NCBI GenBank assembly: GCA_032718475.1
Contig: JAUCBJ010005565.1
Span: forward strand, 1-22,614
From: Nemertoderma westbladi
Taxonomy: Eukaryota > Xenacoelomorpha > Nemertodermatida > Nemertodermatidae
Direction: 5' to 3'
DNA: 22,614 nt
The position numbers and the translations under genes were made by a program. Under the pieces are notes generated by a model. The model did not search any database, was not told where the DNA came from, and saw only the letters and a list, made by a program, of their open reading frames with translations. Position 1 is the stretch's first letter; every line of letters starts with the position of its first letter. This document shows positions 10,444-19,341 of this stretch, one piece after another.

Positions 10444-10553
10444 ATTATTATAGTCCTATTTAATGATTTAATTCCTTTTTTATTGTAATAAATTGTTGAT
10501 ATACAAACTGATAAATCGTACTTAAATTTTTTGGTGACTATAGAGAACCGGTG

Positions 10554-11999
10554 ATGCAGTCTGACAGTAGCGCTGAGTCTGTCACTAATAGCGAACCAGT
10601 AACCTTCGCGATATGGCATTGCTTGAATCATTACGCTTACTCCAACGCAATATTTCTTGCGGAGCGCTTATTGAGCCAAAACCAAACGGACGAGACGGTA
10701 TACCTACTGGCCTCCTGCTACTTCCGTAGTGGCGATGCTACTAAGGCGCGCTCCTTCCTTCAAGCCAAGGGATGTCCTTCACCACAGATGAAGTTCCTTC
10801 TCGCTAGATGCTGTTTCGCTCTTGGTAAGTACAGCGACGCTGAGATTGCCTTAACAGGGGGCCCCCTCAAGAACCCAACGTCATTGGAGACGTTGGCTAC
10901 CAACTACGCCGATATCGCACCCTACGCACTTTCGTTACTCGGCGATATTTACAAGCGTTCCGACCGATTAAGTAAAGCGATCGACGTTTACCGCTACTCG
11001 CTGAAACTCAACCCCATGATGTGGACCAGTTTCGAGGCCCTGTGCGACCTCGGTTGCACCAACCTCGACACCTCGGAGATATTCTCTACTGATAAGATCC
11101 CGGTGAATCTCTTGGGCTTCGATGCCGGAACAACTGACTCCTACTCGACTCCTCGACGGGTCAGTAAGACTATCGACCTCATTGGTGTGGAGATTCCTTC
11201 AGAGCCATTCTTTACACCCCCTGTATCTACACTCCCCCCTTCGGCGGAGGAACGCAAACCCGTCTGGAACAAAGTCCGTTCCCTGCAGGTGGGCGGCGTT
11301 CACGCTCTCTCGCCGCTGACTCCCAGCATCGGCGTTGCTCCTTTATTCGATACTTCCCTGAACTTTATAACCCCGGAGCTCGCGGGAAATAAAGCCGCGG
11401 CTGTGGCCCCCCGTAAAGCGGCGTCGCGGCCTCTTAGCGACGCCACAGGCAATGTGGCGCATGCTAAGGAAGCGCCGCCTCGCCGCCCGTCCAGTCGTCC
11501 CGTCGCCACGGACAACCAGCCACTGCGGCGTAGCGAACGGCTATTCGGCTCGGCGAATTCGGTTTCCGTTAAGGAGAACACGTCGCAGAAACAGCGGAGT
11601 TCTCGCAGCGGGAAGACGCCCTCGGGGTTGGGGGTCGTTGCCAATAGCAACAAAGTGACGGCCAAGCAGAACGCCGCCGCCAAGAACACGAAGAACTCGG
11701 GGCAGAAGAAATCCTCTCGGAGTAATAAACTCGAGAACTCCGAGTTGAAACCCTGTCGAGTCGACGTGAAGGAGATCGATGTGTCGAAGGATCGCTGCGC
11801 GGTCGTCTCGCTGCATCGACAGGTCGAGGGATGCGGCGGGGTCAAGGCGTTGCTACGGACAGCGGAGGGACTCATGGGGTTTCTGCGTTGCGTAGGTGAC
11901 GCGTATTGGGCCCAGTCGCAGTACCGGTTGAACGACGCGCTCGCGTTGTATGGGAAGCTGCCGCTGAACCAACGGTACGCATCCTGGATACTCGCACAG
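10554..11999 (+). CDS. CDC27: CDC27/APC3, coding exon 1 (residues 1-482)
   Basis: Scaffold and activator-binding subunit of the APC/C ubiquitin ligase. In the known family it homodimerises through N-terminal TPRs and docks the C-terminal IR tails of CDC20/CDH1 and APC10 through C-terminal TPRs. This exon gives the N-terminal TPR block (about residues 17-165), with AIWHCLNHYAY (19-29), FLAERL (34-39), LLASCYFRSG (51-60) and LSLLGDIYKRSDRL (126-139), all closely matching vertebrate CDC27. A disordered basic Ser/Pro linker (about 170-430) follows and keeps three family landmarks: SPLTP (253-257), LRRSERLF (324-331) and a KEN (340-342). The second TPR block starts near TAEGLM (436-441). The start is the only nearby ATG with G at -3, and TAA lies in frame at 10512. 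The exon ends in phase 0 at CAG|GTTGGT. GC rises strongly along the exon, in contrast with the AT-rich flanks. Confidence 0.96.
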
Positions 12000-12101
12000 G
12001 TTGGTTATCTTATTATTTTTCCGCCCAAATAATTATCTAATTGTTAATTAATCTTATAAAATACAACATAATCGCAAATATGGATCAGCTAAAGCAGGGA
12101 T

Positions 12102-12152
12102 AATACGATACGAAATACGTAAAAATGTTTCGTATTTTTTTCGTATCGTATT
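12102..12152. repeat. Imperfect inverted repeat in the intron
   Basis: AATACGATACGAAATACG (12102-12119) faces a near complement at 12131-12152 that differs by extra T residues. The result is a short AT-rich hairpin near the intron 5' end, of unknown meaning. Confidence 0.6.
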
Positions 12153-12896
12153 TATTTCAGAATTGATATAAAAATGTATTTATTTACATTTACACTTAGG
12201 AAATCTTTTATAATTCTCTAGTTAGCAAATATCTTTATTTCAATGATCCAGTATAAACTAATAAAAGCATAAAATAATACGTGGTTAACATAAAAAATAC
12301 ATGACGAATGAACACTAAAGCACTAAAACTGCTTGCTACGGCAACAGTGCGACTACACTGGCTACAACATCCATTATGTTATGTTATGTTATTAATATCG
12401 CCAGAATAACAATAAAATATTAAATTTTGCACATATACAGTAGAATGACAATTATGAACATATCTGGCAATGTACGCTAATAAGCGTTTATTTACTCGTA
12501 CTGTTATAATAAAAATACAGGTAATGGTATACACACACACACAATGACTAACTACAGTAGAATTACTAAAATAATTGAAATTGTAGTTAATTACTATAAT
12601 TACAGTACTTACATAAGCAGTTGGTACATTTTAATTATTAAATTAGGCCTACTTAGTTCCAAATAAAAATAATTAAAATGCGTAAGGGCTTCAACAACAT
12701 ACAGTATATATAGGCAAACATTTGGGCTATAAGCAAACATAATGCTCAATAGGACAAATATTACGGTGAAATAAAACGTCAAAGTAACCTTAAAAGATAG
12801 TACGACAATTAATTAAACATGAAAACTATATTTAAAAATTTAACAAAAATTTTATACAAAGAATAGTACCGTGCAGTAATGTAGTTAAAAATATAT

Positions 12897-12911
12897 GGGG
12901 GGGGGGGGGGG
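12897..12911. repeat. Poly-G tract, 15 bases
   Basis: A run of 15 G on the plus strand, read as poly-C on the LINE strand. It begins 22 bases beyond the LINE stop codon, so it may be the 3' tail of that element or an independent homopolymer. Confidence 0.9.
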
Positions 12912-12933
12912 TAGTAAAATTGGCGGTGGCAAC

Positions 12934-14250
12934 TTAGCGAACTGGGACGTCACTGTAGATGTTCATAAGATTCTGCATGGCTTTGTCAAGACGATTTTTA
13001 AAAATATTAACAGAAGGATTTCCGAGAAGGTCATGGGCATTCACCACATCCTCACTTAACTATTTACATGGAACATATGATGACCAGCGGTATCCCGTTT
13101 ATATAGAGCTAAAGACGAGCCTCTAGTAGAGTACAAATGCTGTTGATTCCTTAATTCGAAGAACTTATGTAAATCTAGATTTATCAATGTTATGGACAAA
13201 CTTGAAAGTGTTTATCATATCAGCTCGTATACGTCAGTACGTCTATAGATCAATGTTGGGATACCAAGGGAATGAAGACGTTCTTCATATGTCAATTCCT
13301 GGAGGAAAGGAACAATCTTGGTGGCACGATGCTGCACACGTTCTAACAGGTCGATGTCTTTCTGCTGGTAGGGGCACCAAACTACTGTAGCATACTCGAG
13401 AAGTGGTCTTATAATAGCTCGATACAGGTTGAGGAACATCGAGGCTCCATAAAGGTAAATGTATGTTTCACAAGATTTAGAACACGCGTTGCTCTGGCTG
13501 ATATGATAGAACAGTGAGTGGTGAATGAAAGATTAGAACTGAACCTTACACCAAGATCCTTTTCTTCATTGACAGATTCTAGAATGGTACCATTCATGGA
13601 ATAAGATGACTGCGGATTCTTACGTCCAAGATGAACAACTTTACACTTAGCTGGGTTGAACTGAAGATGCCAACGATTTGCCCAATCAGCAAGTGAGTCT
13701 AAGTCAGCCAGGAGACAATCAATATCAGCAGAACTGTGGATTGGCCTGTAAATCTTGGTGTCATCAACAAACACATTACAAATGGACGATACGACATCAG
13801 GAATATCGTTCACAAATATTAGGAACAAAATAGGGGCAGTCACCGTTCCTTGGGGGACACCACTGGAGACCATACGGGAACTAATTAGTACACCATTTAC
13901 ACGTACACATTGGGAACGATTAGAGAGGAAATTGCTGATCCATTGTGCCACACTACCTTGGATTTCATATGCGTTCAACTTTTGGAGAAGCAGCTTGTGG
14001 GATACAGTATCAAAGGCACGACGCAAATCGAGATTACTACATCGGCTCCGAGAGTGTGGAGGTCGTCTACATATGTACTGAATTCCTCTAGTACTTCCAA
14101 TAGTTGGGTAACTGTGGAACGGCGGGACCTTCCCCCATGTTGTGAGTCGGTGAATAGGCCTAGGTTGTTTGATTCGAAATGATTCACCAAAGCATCTCTT
14201 ACAAACTTCTTACAAACTTTCGCCAAGATGCATGAGCATTACGACTTGAT
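12934..14250 (-). mobile_element. Decayed 5'-truncated LINE reverse transcriptase (Jockey/CR1/Rex-like)
   Basis: The minus strand encodes the C-terminal two thirds of a LINE ORF2, in several frames. From 14226 to about 14033 it reads a fingers-region segment (LFTDSQHGGRS, STVTQLLEVLEEF). From 14026 to 13409 it reads RRAFDTVSHKLLL, the SGVPQG motif, FVDD in place of the usual FADD/YADD catalytic box, and WHLQFNPAKCKVVHLG. From 13439 to 13215 it reads the thumb-like RPLLEYATVVW and LERVQHRATK. A last segment (about 13185-12934) has RLDKAM near its end and closes with TAA at 12934-12936. Frameshifts near 14033 and 13452, a stop near 13213 and a further shift near 13060 show it is dead. It lies inside the CDC27 intron in antisense orientation. 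The clade is inferred from motif style only. Confidence 0.88.
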
Positions 14251-14857
14251 GTAGTGGTGTAGTACCTTTTTTATTTTCGTCTCTTTCCGGCCATTTGTTG
14301 TATCACTAGTCTTTGTTCGTCCGGAATACAATCTGTTAAAAGTGTACAGTACAAACGCATTTCGGTATTTTTGGTGTATATATTATTACCCTTAAGTTGT
14401 TTGATTTACTAGGGTAACTGTATGTATTGAGTGTTACCAGTGAAAGTAAATATGTATATGTATGAGTATGAGTATGTATTGTTGTAACGACTGTTATACT
14501 TGTCAGACTGTTATGACTTGTGGACTGTTATATGTAATTGTAATGTGTTGATGTTAAGTTATGTGTGAATATCGGGTATACGGTCAATGAACTAACTTAC
14601 TAGGCCTATCATGCCACTGTATGCATACTGGAATAAAAACCGTAAGACTGCCTTATGGATGTATTTATGATTTGGGCCTAATATGGAATAAATGTTTTTC
14701 TTACATTCAATTCTTAAACAAAAAATGGGAAGTCTTGTCATACTCATTTAATATAATACTTAATATAATTAATATAATCTTATGTAGCAAATTATAAAAC
14801 CTTGTCGTAAAAACATATATACAAATTTAGTGTTGTGATCTGAATAAATTTTAATTA

Positions 14858-15199
14858 ATTTCAGTTACAGTCACAGTTTGAGTATTACAAAATGTAGAAT
14901 TATAACTTTTTGTTGGGCACAGCTTTTGCAAAGTCGGAAATGACGTCCAGGTGGGATCGAACTGGTTAGAGCGTCAGACTTCCAACCCGGAGGTCACCAG
15001 TTCGATCCCACCTTGACGTCATTTCCGACTTTGCAAAAGCTGTACTCAACAAAAAGTTATAATAATATGAAACCACTCATTCACCCATAACATCAATAAT
15101 AAAATGTAGCATTTCAGTTACAGTTTCAGTATTAAAAAATGTAGCATTTTAGTTTCAGTTACAGTTTTGATCCTGATAAAATTTCAGTTACAGTTTCAG
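14858..15199. repeat. Short repeat family TTTCAGTTACAG flanking the fold-back element
   Basis: ATTTCAGTTACAGT recurs at about 14858, 15111 and 15181, with a variant at 15151. The copies at 14858 and 15111 are followed by a similar stretch ending AAAATGTAG (14889-14897) or AAAATGTAG (15136-15144). The units at 14831 and 15168 are preceded by GATC(C)TGA(A)TAAA. The fold-back element at 14899-15063 interrupts this degenerate array. Confidence 0.6.
14899..15063. mobile_element. 165-bp fold-back element with tRNA-like core
   Basis: Left arm 14899-14966 and right arm 14996-15063 are reverse complements over 68 bp with three mismatches and no gap, around a 29-bp spacer. The plus-strand segment from 14961 to 15009 resembles tRNA-derived sequence: ACTGGTTAGAGCG as in a D-arm, ACTTCCAA as in an anticodon loop, and AGTTCGATCCC (14999-15009) close to the pol III B-box GGTTCGANTCC. 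The T-stem and anticodon stem do not pair properly, so this is not a functional tRNA. Because the B-box lies within the arm, its complement is present at 14953-14963 and a B-box reads on both strands. It may be a snap-back SINE or MITE derivative. I see no target duplication and no match to a known family that I can name. Confidence 0.8.
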
Positions 15200-15250
15200 A
15201 TTCAGTTATAGATTCAATAATGTCAGTCTCATCGGAGCGGGGTGCAGTGC

Positions 15251-15292
15251 ACTCACCCAATGAGTCACTTACACTCACCCAATGAGTCACTT
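15251..15292. repeat. 20-bp direct duplication, 22-bp period, with TGAGTCA words
   Basis: ACTCACCCAATGAGTCACTT occurs at 15251-15270 and again at 15273-15292. Each copy contains the AP-1-like word TGAGTCA, and a related GACTCACTT follows near 15310. This is a short tandem duplication; regulatory function is not shown. Confidence 0.75.
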
Positions 15293-15496
15293 GTCAAACA
15301 GAAATCAAACGACTCACTTGCCCAATAAAAAAATGTATCTAAAACTAAAACTGAGAACACCAATAATAAATTATAAAAGTAGAGTACTGGTGATACATTA
15401 ATACACCATCCAACAGGATTATACAGATAAAAATGCATCCCTCTCCAGGGGAAATTCGACGCAACTAACAGCTGATTATTTTCAAAAATAGAGACA

Positions 15497-15510
15497 GGGG
15501 GGGGGGGGGG
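15497..15510. repeat. Poly-G tract, 14 bases
   Basis: A second G homopolymer on the same strand within the same intron, 284 bp before the acceptor. No element boundary is obvious next to it. Confidence 0.9.
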
Positions 15511-15794
15511 ATTGGACGCAAATTCCGTCTTGGCGAATTAATATCCCGCCTCAATGTTAAGTTGTCAATTTATGGCAAGGAGCAGGTTATAGTGGTACAG
15601 AGAAAGTACCGTAAAGGCACATCATGCTATTACTTACAATTGGGATGCTCTTTTTATTATTTTTAATCAAAATTGTTAATTAAAAAGTTAAACTTGTCGA
15701 AATATAATTAGCAGCTTATTTATCGATCTCGTTGTTGTTTTTGCATTTCTGGTTTCGAATAATTCGGTTGTTTATTATATTATTTCACCCCCAG

Positions 15795-16820
15795 ATCGGC
15801 CGTTGTCAGTTCGAGTTGGCGCTGTACCGCGATGCGTCGGCGACCTTCCGGAACATCCGCTCGTTGGAGCCCTACTCCCTGGGCGGCCTCGAGTACTTCG
15901 CCACCGCGTTGTGGCACCTCGAACTCGAGATGGACCTGTCGCACCTCGCCAACTCGCTGGCGGACACCGACCGTCTGTCCCCGGTGACCTGGACCGCGCT
16001 CGGCAACTGCTTCTCGCTGCAACGCGAACACGCGCTCGCGATAAAGTACCTCCAACGCGCGGTCCAACTGAACCCCCGCTTCGTGTACGCCCACACGCTG
16101 CTGGGATACGAACACCTCGCCCTGGACGAGGCCCACTCCGCGTTGCAGTGCTTCCAGCGAGCCGTCGCGGCCGACACACGCCACTACCGGGCGTGGTACG
16201 GTATCGGGACTGTCTACCACAAACAGGAGCGCTTTCTACTCGCTAAATCCCACTTCCAGAAGGCCATGGACATCAACCCTAACAACCCGGTGCTGCTATG
16301 CCACACGGCGACGGTTCTTAGTGAGTTAGGTAAACCCGAAGAAGCTCTCTCCCTCCTCAACTCCGCCCTCCACTTACATCCGAAGAACCCGCTCTGTAAG
16401 TTCCGTTTAGCCTCGATACTCTTTTCTCTCGAACGATTTCAAGAGGCCTTGACGCACGTGGAAGTTCTCAAAGGCCTCGCTCCTAAAGAATCCTTGGTTT
16501 ATTTCCTCGCGGGTAAGATTTATAAGAAACAGGGTTTACCCCACAAGGCCTCAGCTAATTTCAACCACGCCATAGACTTGGACCCCAAGGGGGCGAACAA
16601 TACGATGAAGGACGAGTTGGATAGACGGTATCTTGTCGACGATGATACGGCGAGTGGTGACGTTGGTAAACTGTCGGGGGTCGCCCGGGGCAGCATGGGG
16701 CTACTCACTGCATCTAATAACCGCAGGGGGGCGTCCGCATCCGACGACGAGGACGATGACTCAGACGTGTCCGTCGACGGGATTAATCTGCAGGCCAATG
16801 AGAGCGACGAGAGTTTGTGA
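15795..16820 (+). CDS. CDC27: CDC27/APC3, coding exon 2 (residues 483-823)
   Basis: C-terminal half of the APC/C TPR subunit, beginning in phase 0 after the acceptor CCCCCAG. It carries the C-terminal TPR superhelix, which in the known complex binds the IR tails of CDC20, CDH1 and APC10. Visible family blocks are ALWHLE (520-525), WTALGNCFSLQREHA (548-562), VYAHTLLGYEH (579-589), HYRAWYGIGTVY (612-623), HFQKAMDINP, KNPLCKF, PKESLVYFLAGKIYKK and DLDPKGANN, in the vertebrate order. An acidic Asp/Ser tail follows, and the protein ends ESDESL where vertebrates end ESDEF. The full product is 823 residues, near the family length. The exon is markedly GC-rich, which opens spurious frames on both strands that are not called. 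No frameshift or internal stop is present, so the gene looks intact. Confidence 0.96.
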   Translation: MGRCQFELALYRDASATFRNIRSLEPYSLGGLEYFATALWHLELEMDLSHLANSLADTDRLSPVTWTALGNCFSLQREHALAIKYLQRAVQLNPRFVYAHTLLGYEHLALDEAHSALQCFQRAVAADTRHYRAWYGIGTVYHKQERFLLAKSHFQKAMDINPNNPVLLCHTATVLSELGKPEEALSLLNSALHLHPKNPLCKFRLASILFSLERFQEALTHVEVLKGLAPKESLVYFLAGKIYKKQGLPHKASANFNHAIDLDPKGANNTMKDELDRRYLVDDDTASGDVGKLSGVARGSMGLLTASNNRRGASASDDEDDDSDVSVDGINLQANESDESL

Positions 16821-16828
16821 TGACGTCA
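16821..16828. promoter_or_regulatory. CRE-type palindrome directly after the CDC27 stop
   Basis: TGACGTCA, a full cAMP-response-element word, starts at the base after the TGA stop. The same 8-mer occurs at 15014-15021 in the fold-back element. Position in a 3' UTR makes a promoter role unlikely; it is recorded as a sequence word only. Confidence 0.2.
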
Positions 16829-17016
16829 TAATATCGGGTATTTATAGCCGGCCTTTTTGTTCAATTAATATTGTTTGTTTGTCCCTCGCAATCTATTTAT
16901 TATCATCCACCCACGTTAATGACATCAACTCACTAAAAGTATTTAGTGACATTTAGTTAACCTATCGAATCGTTCCAGATCATTTATAATAACAATTAAT
17001 TGAGTTTATTAATGTC

Positions 17017-17022
17017 AATAAA
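17017..17022 (+). promoter_or_regulatory. CDC27: Candidate CDC27 poly(A) signal
   Basis: AATAAA lies 197 bases after the stop codon, giving a short 3' UTR. Another AATAAA occurs near 17086 in very AT-rich sequence. The first is the better-placed candidate, but neither has a clear GT-rich downstream element. Confidence 0.45.
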
Positions 17023-17039
17023 CTATTGATATTTAAAGA

Positions 17040-17896
17040 AGATAAATTTAGTCGCATATTTATTCAAAATAATATAATATAATAATAAAATAATTTATTT
17101 TCTTTTTTTATGGATTTTTTTCATATTATTCAAACATTCGGTTCTATAACCCGCGGTTTTGTATCTTGTAATTATTCCAGATTCCCTATCTCCCCTTTAC
17201 TATCTTTAGCAACTCCATAAACTATATATATTAAGTGAAACTGAATAATTGCTTACTTTTTATGAGTTGGTCCTACGGGGTTTCTGTCCCTCACATCTTC
17301 TACTAAATCATGTAGGCCTATTTATTATGTTAACTGTTTTAGCGATATAAATTGTATCATTTATGTGATGTGTTTAGTTACTAGTTTTCACTTCCAATAA
17401 TTTGGTTACTGCGTGCTGCGCGACTCCCCTTCCTCTATTTTGTGTGTATATAACTGGTATGTGTTTACTAGCTAACCCGAGGGTATAGATTACATACTTG
17501 AATACAACTTACAGAGAAAATATAGACTTACATACTTAATTTAGTGGAAATTTCAGGTAAATCGAAAAGTCAAACATTTCGTGAAAATATGAATAAACGT
17601 TTTATTTTTGTTTTTTTGTTCCTCCAAAACTTTAAGCTTATCAATTTTATTACTCTTTAGATATTCTATATTCTAGAACGTTAGCTAGTGTCGTTATTTG
17701 CCGTTTTAACTAACTAATTTATACAAATACTTGGGCTACTTTCTACGTTTCATCTGAACGTCTTAGACGATCACTAACTGCGCCTGTCAAACTTAGCAGA
17801 TTTACAGATGTAATTAATTCATTAATTGTACACCCCATCCCCACATTGAAACATCCCGTTGCCATATAAACAGTCCAGAATCTCCTTACAATGTTC
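17040..17896. other. AT-rich intergenic DNA
   Basis: Between the candidate poly(A) signal and the 18-bp array I see no protein gene, RNA gene or obvious element. Short homopolymers and TA-rich stretches dominate. Confidence 0.5.
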
Positions 17897-18852
17897 AATT
17901 ACTGGTACTGGCACCATTACTGGTACTGGTACCATTACTGGTACTGGCACCATTACTGGTACTGGTACCATTACTGGTACTGTTACCATTACTGGTACTG
18001 GTACCATTACTGGTACTGGTACCATTACTGGTGCTGGTACCCTTACTGGTACTGGTATCATTACTGGTACTGGTACCATTACTGGTACTGTTACCATTAC
18101 TGGTACTGGTATCATTACTGGTACTGGTACCATTACTGGTACTGTTACCATTACTGGTACTGGTACCATTACTTGTACTGGTACCATTACTTGTACTGGT
18201 ACCATTACTTGTACTGGTACCATTACTGGTACTGTTACCATTACTGGTGCTGGTACCATTACTGGTGCTGGTACCATTACTGGTACCATTACTGGTACTG
18301 TTGCCTTTACTGGTACTGGTACCAATACTGGTACTGGTACCATTACTGGTACTGTTACCATTACTGGTACTGTTACAATTACTGGTACTGTTGCCATTAC
18401 TGGTACTGGTACCATTACTGGTACTGTTACCATTACTGGTACTGGTACCATTACTGGTACTGGTACCATTACTGGTACTGTTACCATTACTGGTACTGTT
18501 GCCATTACTGGTACTGGTACCATTACTGGTACTGTTACCATTACTGGTACTGTTACAATTACTGGTACTGTTGTCATTACTGGTACTGGTACCATTACTG
18601 GTACTGTTACCATTACTGGTACTGGCACCATTACTGGTACTGGCACCATTACTGGTACTGGTACCATTACTGGTACTGGTACCATTACTGGTACTGGTAC
18701 CATTACTGGTACTTTTACCATTACTGGTACTGGAACCATTACTGGTGCTGGTACCATTACTGGTACTGGCACCATTACTGGTACTGTTGCCATTACTGGT
18801 ACTGGTACCATTACTGGTACTGGTACCATTACTGGTACTGGTACCATTACTT
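17897..18852. repeat. 18-bp minisatellite, about 53 copies
   Basis: Tandem array of ACTGGTACTGGTACCATT with point variants: GTT for GTA, GGC for GGT, TTGTAC, GTGCTG. At about 18279-18290 a 12-bp deletion form creates GGTACCATTACTGGTACC. Because the period is a multiple of three and the unit has no stop, four long frames stay open over the whole array, reading as Thr-Gly-Ile, Tyr-Trp-His or Leu-Val-Pro on the plus strand and Val-Pro-Met on the minus. Simple composition and simultaneous openness of several frames argue against coding. A 180-bp (10-unit) higher-order copy is visible, 18327-18480 versus 18507-18660. Confidence 0.95.
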
Positions 18853-19281
18853 ACAAAACCGGCTATACAACGGTAACCATTAAATACTACCGATGCTTTA
18901 TCGCCGAGATCGCTTCTATGAACATAAACATACGCTTAATTAATTAATTCTCTCCAACTATTGGATTGATGAAATATGAGATTATTAATTAAGAAATTAA
19001 TTGTGTGGTTTAATTGTTTTCATTAGTTCACAATTAATTAATTAGTAATAGTAAGTAATTTAACCATTACTTTAGCGGGAAGGGAAGAAGACCCTTACCC
19101 TATACAGTTAATTCATTTCAACGGCGTGTATTTATGAAAGCTGTTTATGACTATGAAATTATTTTCAGACATCAACTTTGTTACATCGATTTTCCCCTTT
19201 ATACAATTAATTTTCTATAGAATGGAAGCTGCGTCATTATATTTCTTATTTAATTTCTCTATTATAATTCCCGTTATTGCA
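18853..19281. other. AT-rich spacer between two tandem arrays
   Basis: TTAATTAAT-rich DNA without an open frame, RNA gene or recognised element. Confidence 0.5.
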
Positions 19282-19309
19282 GTGTTGCATCGGGATCCCG
19301 TTGCAACAC
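19282..19309. repeat. 28-bp palindrome beside the 13-bp satellite
   Basis: Outer arms GTGTTGCA (19282-19289) and TGCAACAC (19302-19309) enclose the exact palindrome CGGGATCCCG (19291-19300), with one mismatched pair at 19290/19301. It lies 33 bp before the first satellite unit, in otherwise AT-rich sequence. Confidence 0.8.
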
Positions 19310-19341
19310 AAATTTATTGACGGAATCGCTTCATTTATTTT

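Larger units (their letters stand above)
9901..10553. other. CDC27 5' flanking region
   Basis: AT-rich DNA without an open frame. It holds imperfect inverted repeats based on ATGTTACATT (10041-10153), two GTTACGTTCG words (10121 and 10171), and a small hairpin ACTACCGG/CCGGTAGT (10293-10300 and 10304-10311). A TATA-like word lies at 10436-10443. An in-frame TAA at 10512-10514 closes the reading frame upstream of the CDC27 ATG. The sequence up to the TAG at 10541-10543 is T-rich enough to act as a splice acceptor for an upstream non-coding exon, but I cannot decide this. Confidence 0.5.
12000..15794 (+). other. CDC27: CDC27 intron, 3795 bp, phase 0
   Basis: The donor is CAG|GTTGGT and the acceptor is TTTCACCCCCAG|ATC. 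Joining them gives SWILAQ-IGRCQFEL, collinear with vertebrate CDC27 (WVLCQIGRAYFEL). Reading on past the donor instead gives a short non-homologous tail and a stop at 12030-12032. The intron is AT-rich and carries a minus-strand LINE fragment, a fold-back element, two poly-G tracts and several short repeats, listed separately. The stretches 12160-12890 and 14255-14855 contain only AT-rich DNA and short microsatellites, such as TTATG repeats near 12375, a CA run near 12532 and GTATGA repeats near 14455. Confidence 0.93.

Noticed and set aside
10551-10553. GTG start one codon before the CDC27 ATG
   Set aside because: A eukaryotic gene would start at the ATG at 10554; the GTG merely places G at position -3.
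11300-11875. 191-codon minus-strand frame opposite CDC27 exon 1
   Set aside because: Lies wholly antisense to the conserved CDC27 frame and has no recognisable domain.
12000-12032. Unspliced CDC27 ending at 12032
   Set aside because: The 10 residues after the donor site have no CDC27 similarity, whereas splicing to 15795 restores the family sequence exactly at the join.
13755-14182. Plus-strand frames in the LINE region
   Set aside because: Antisense shadows of the reverse transcriptase fragment.
14940-15012. A functional tRNA gene (TCC anticodon, Gly-like)
   Set aside because: D-arm, anticodon and T-loop words are present, but the anticodon stem and T-stem do not pair and the 5' half is the complement of the 3' half, so no cloverleaf forms.
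15775-16246. Arg/Gly-rich frames overlapping CDC27 exon 2 on both strands
   Set aside because: Shadows of the GC-rich CDC27 coding frame.
17822-18847. Long Val-Pro-Met frame (minus) and Thr-Gly, Tyr-Trp and Leu-Val frames (plus) over the 18-bp array
   Set aside because: A stop-free 18-bp unit keeps all these frames open together; composition is that of a simple repeat.
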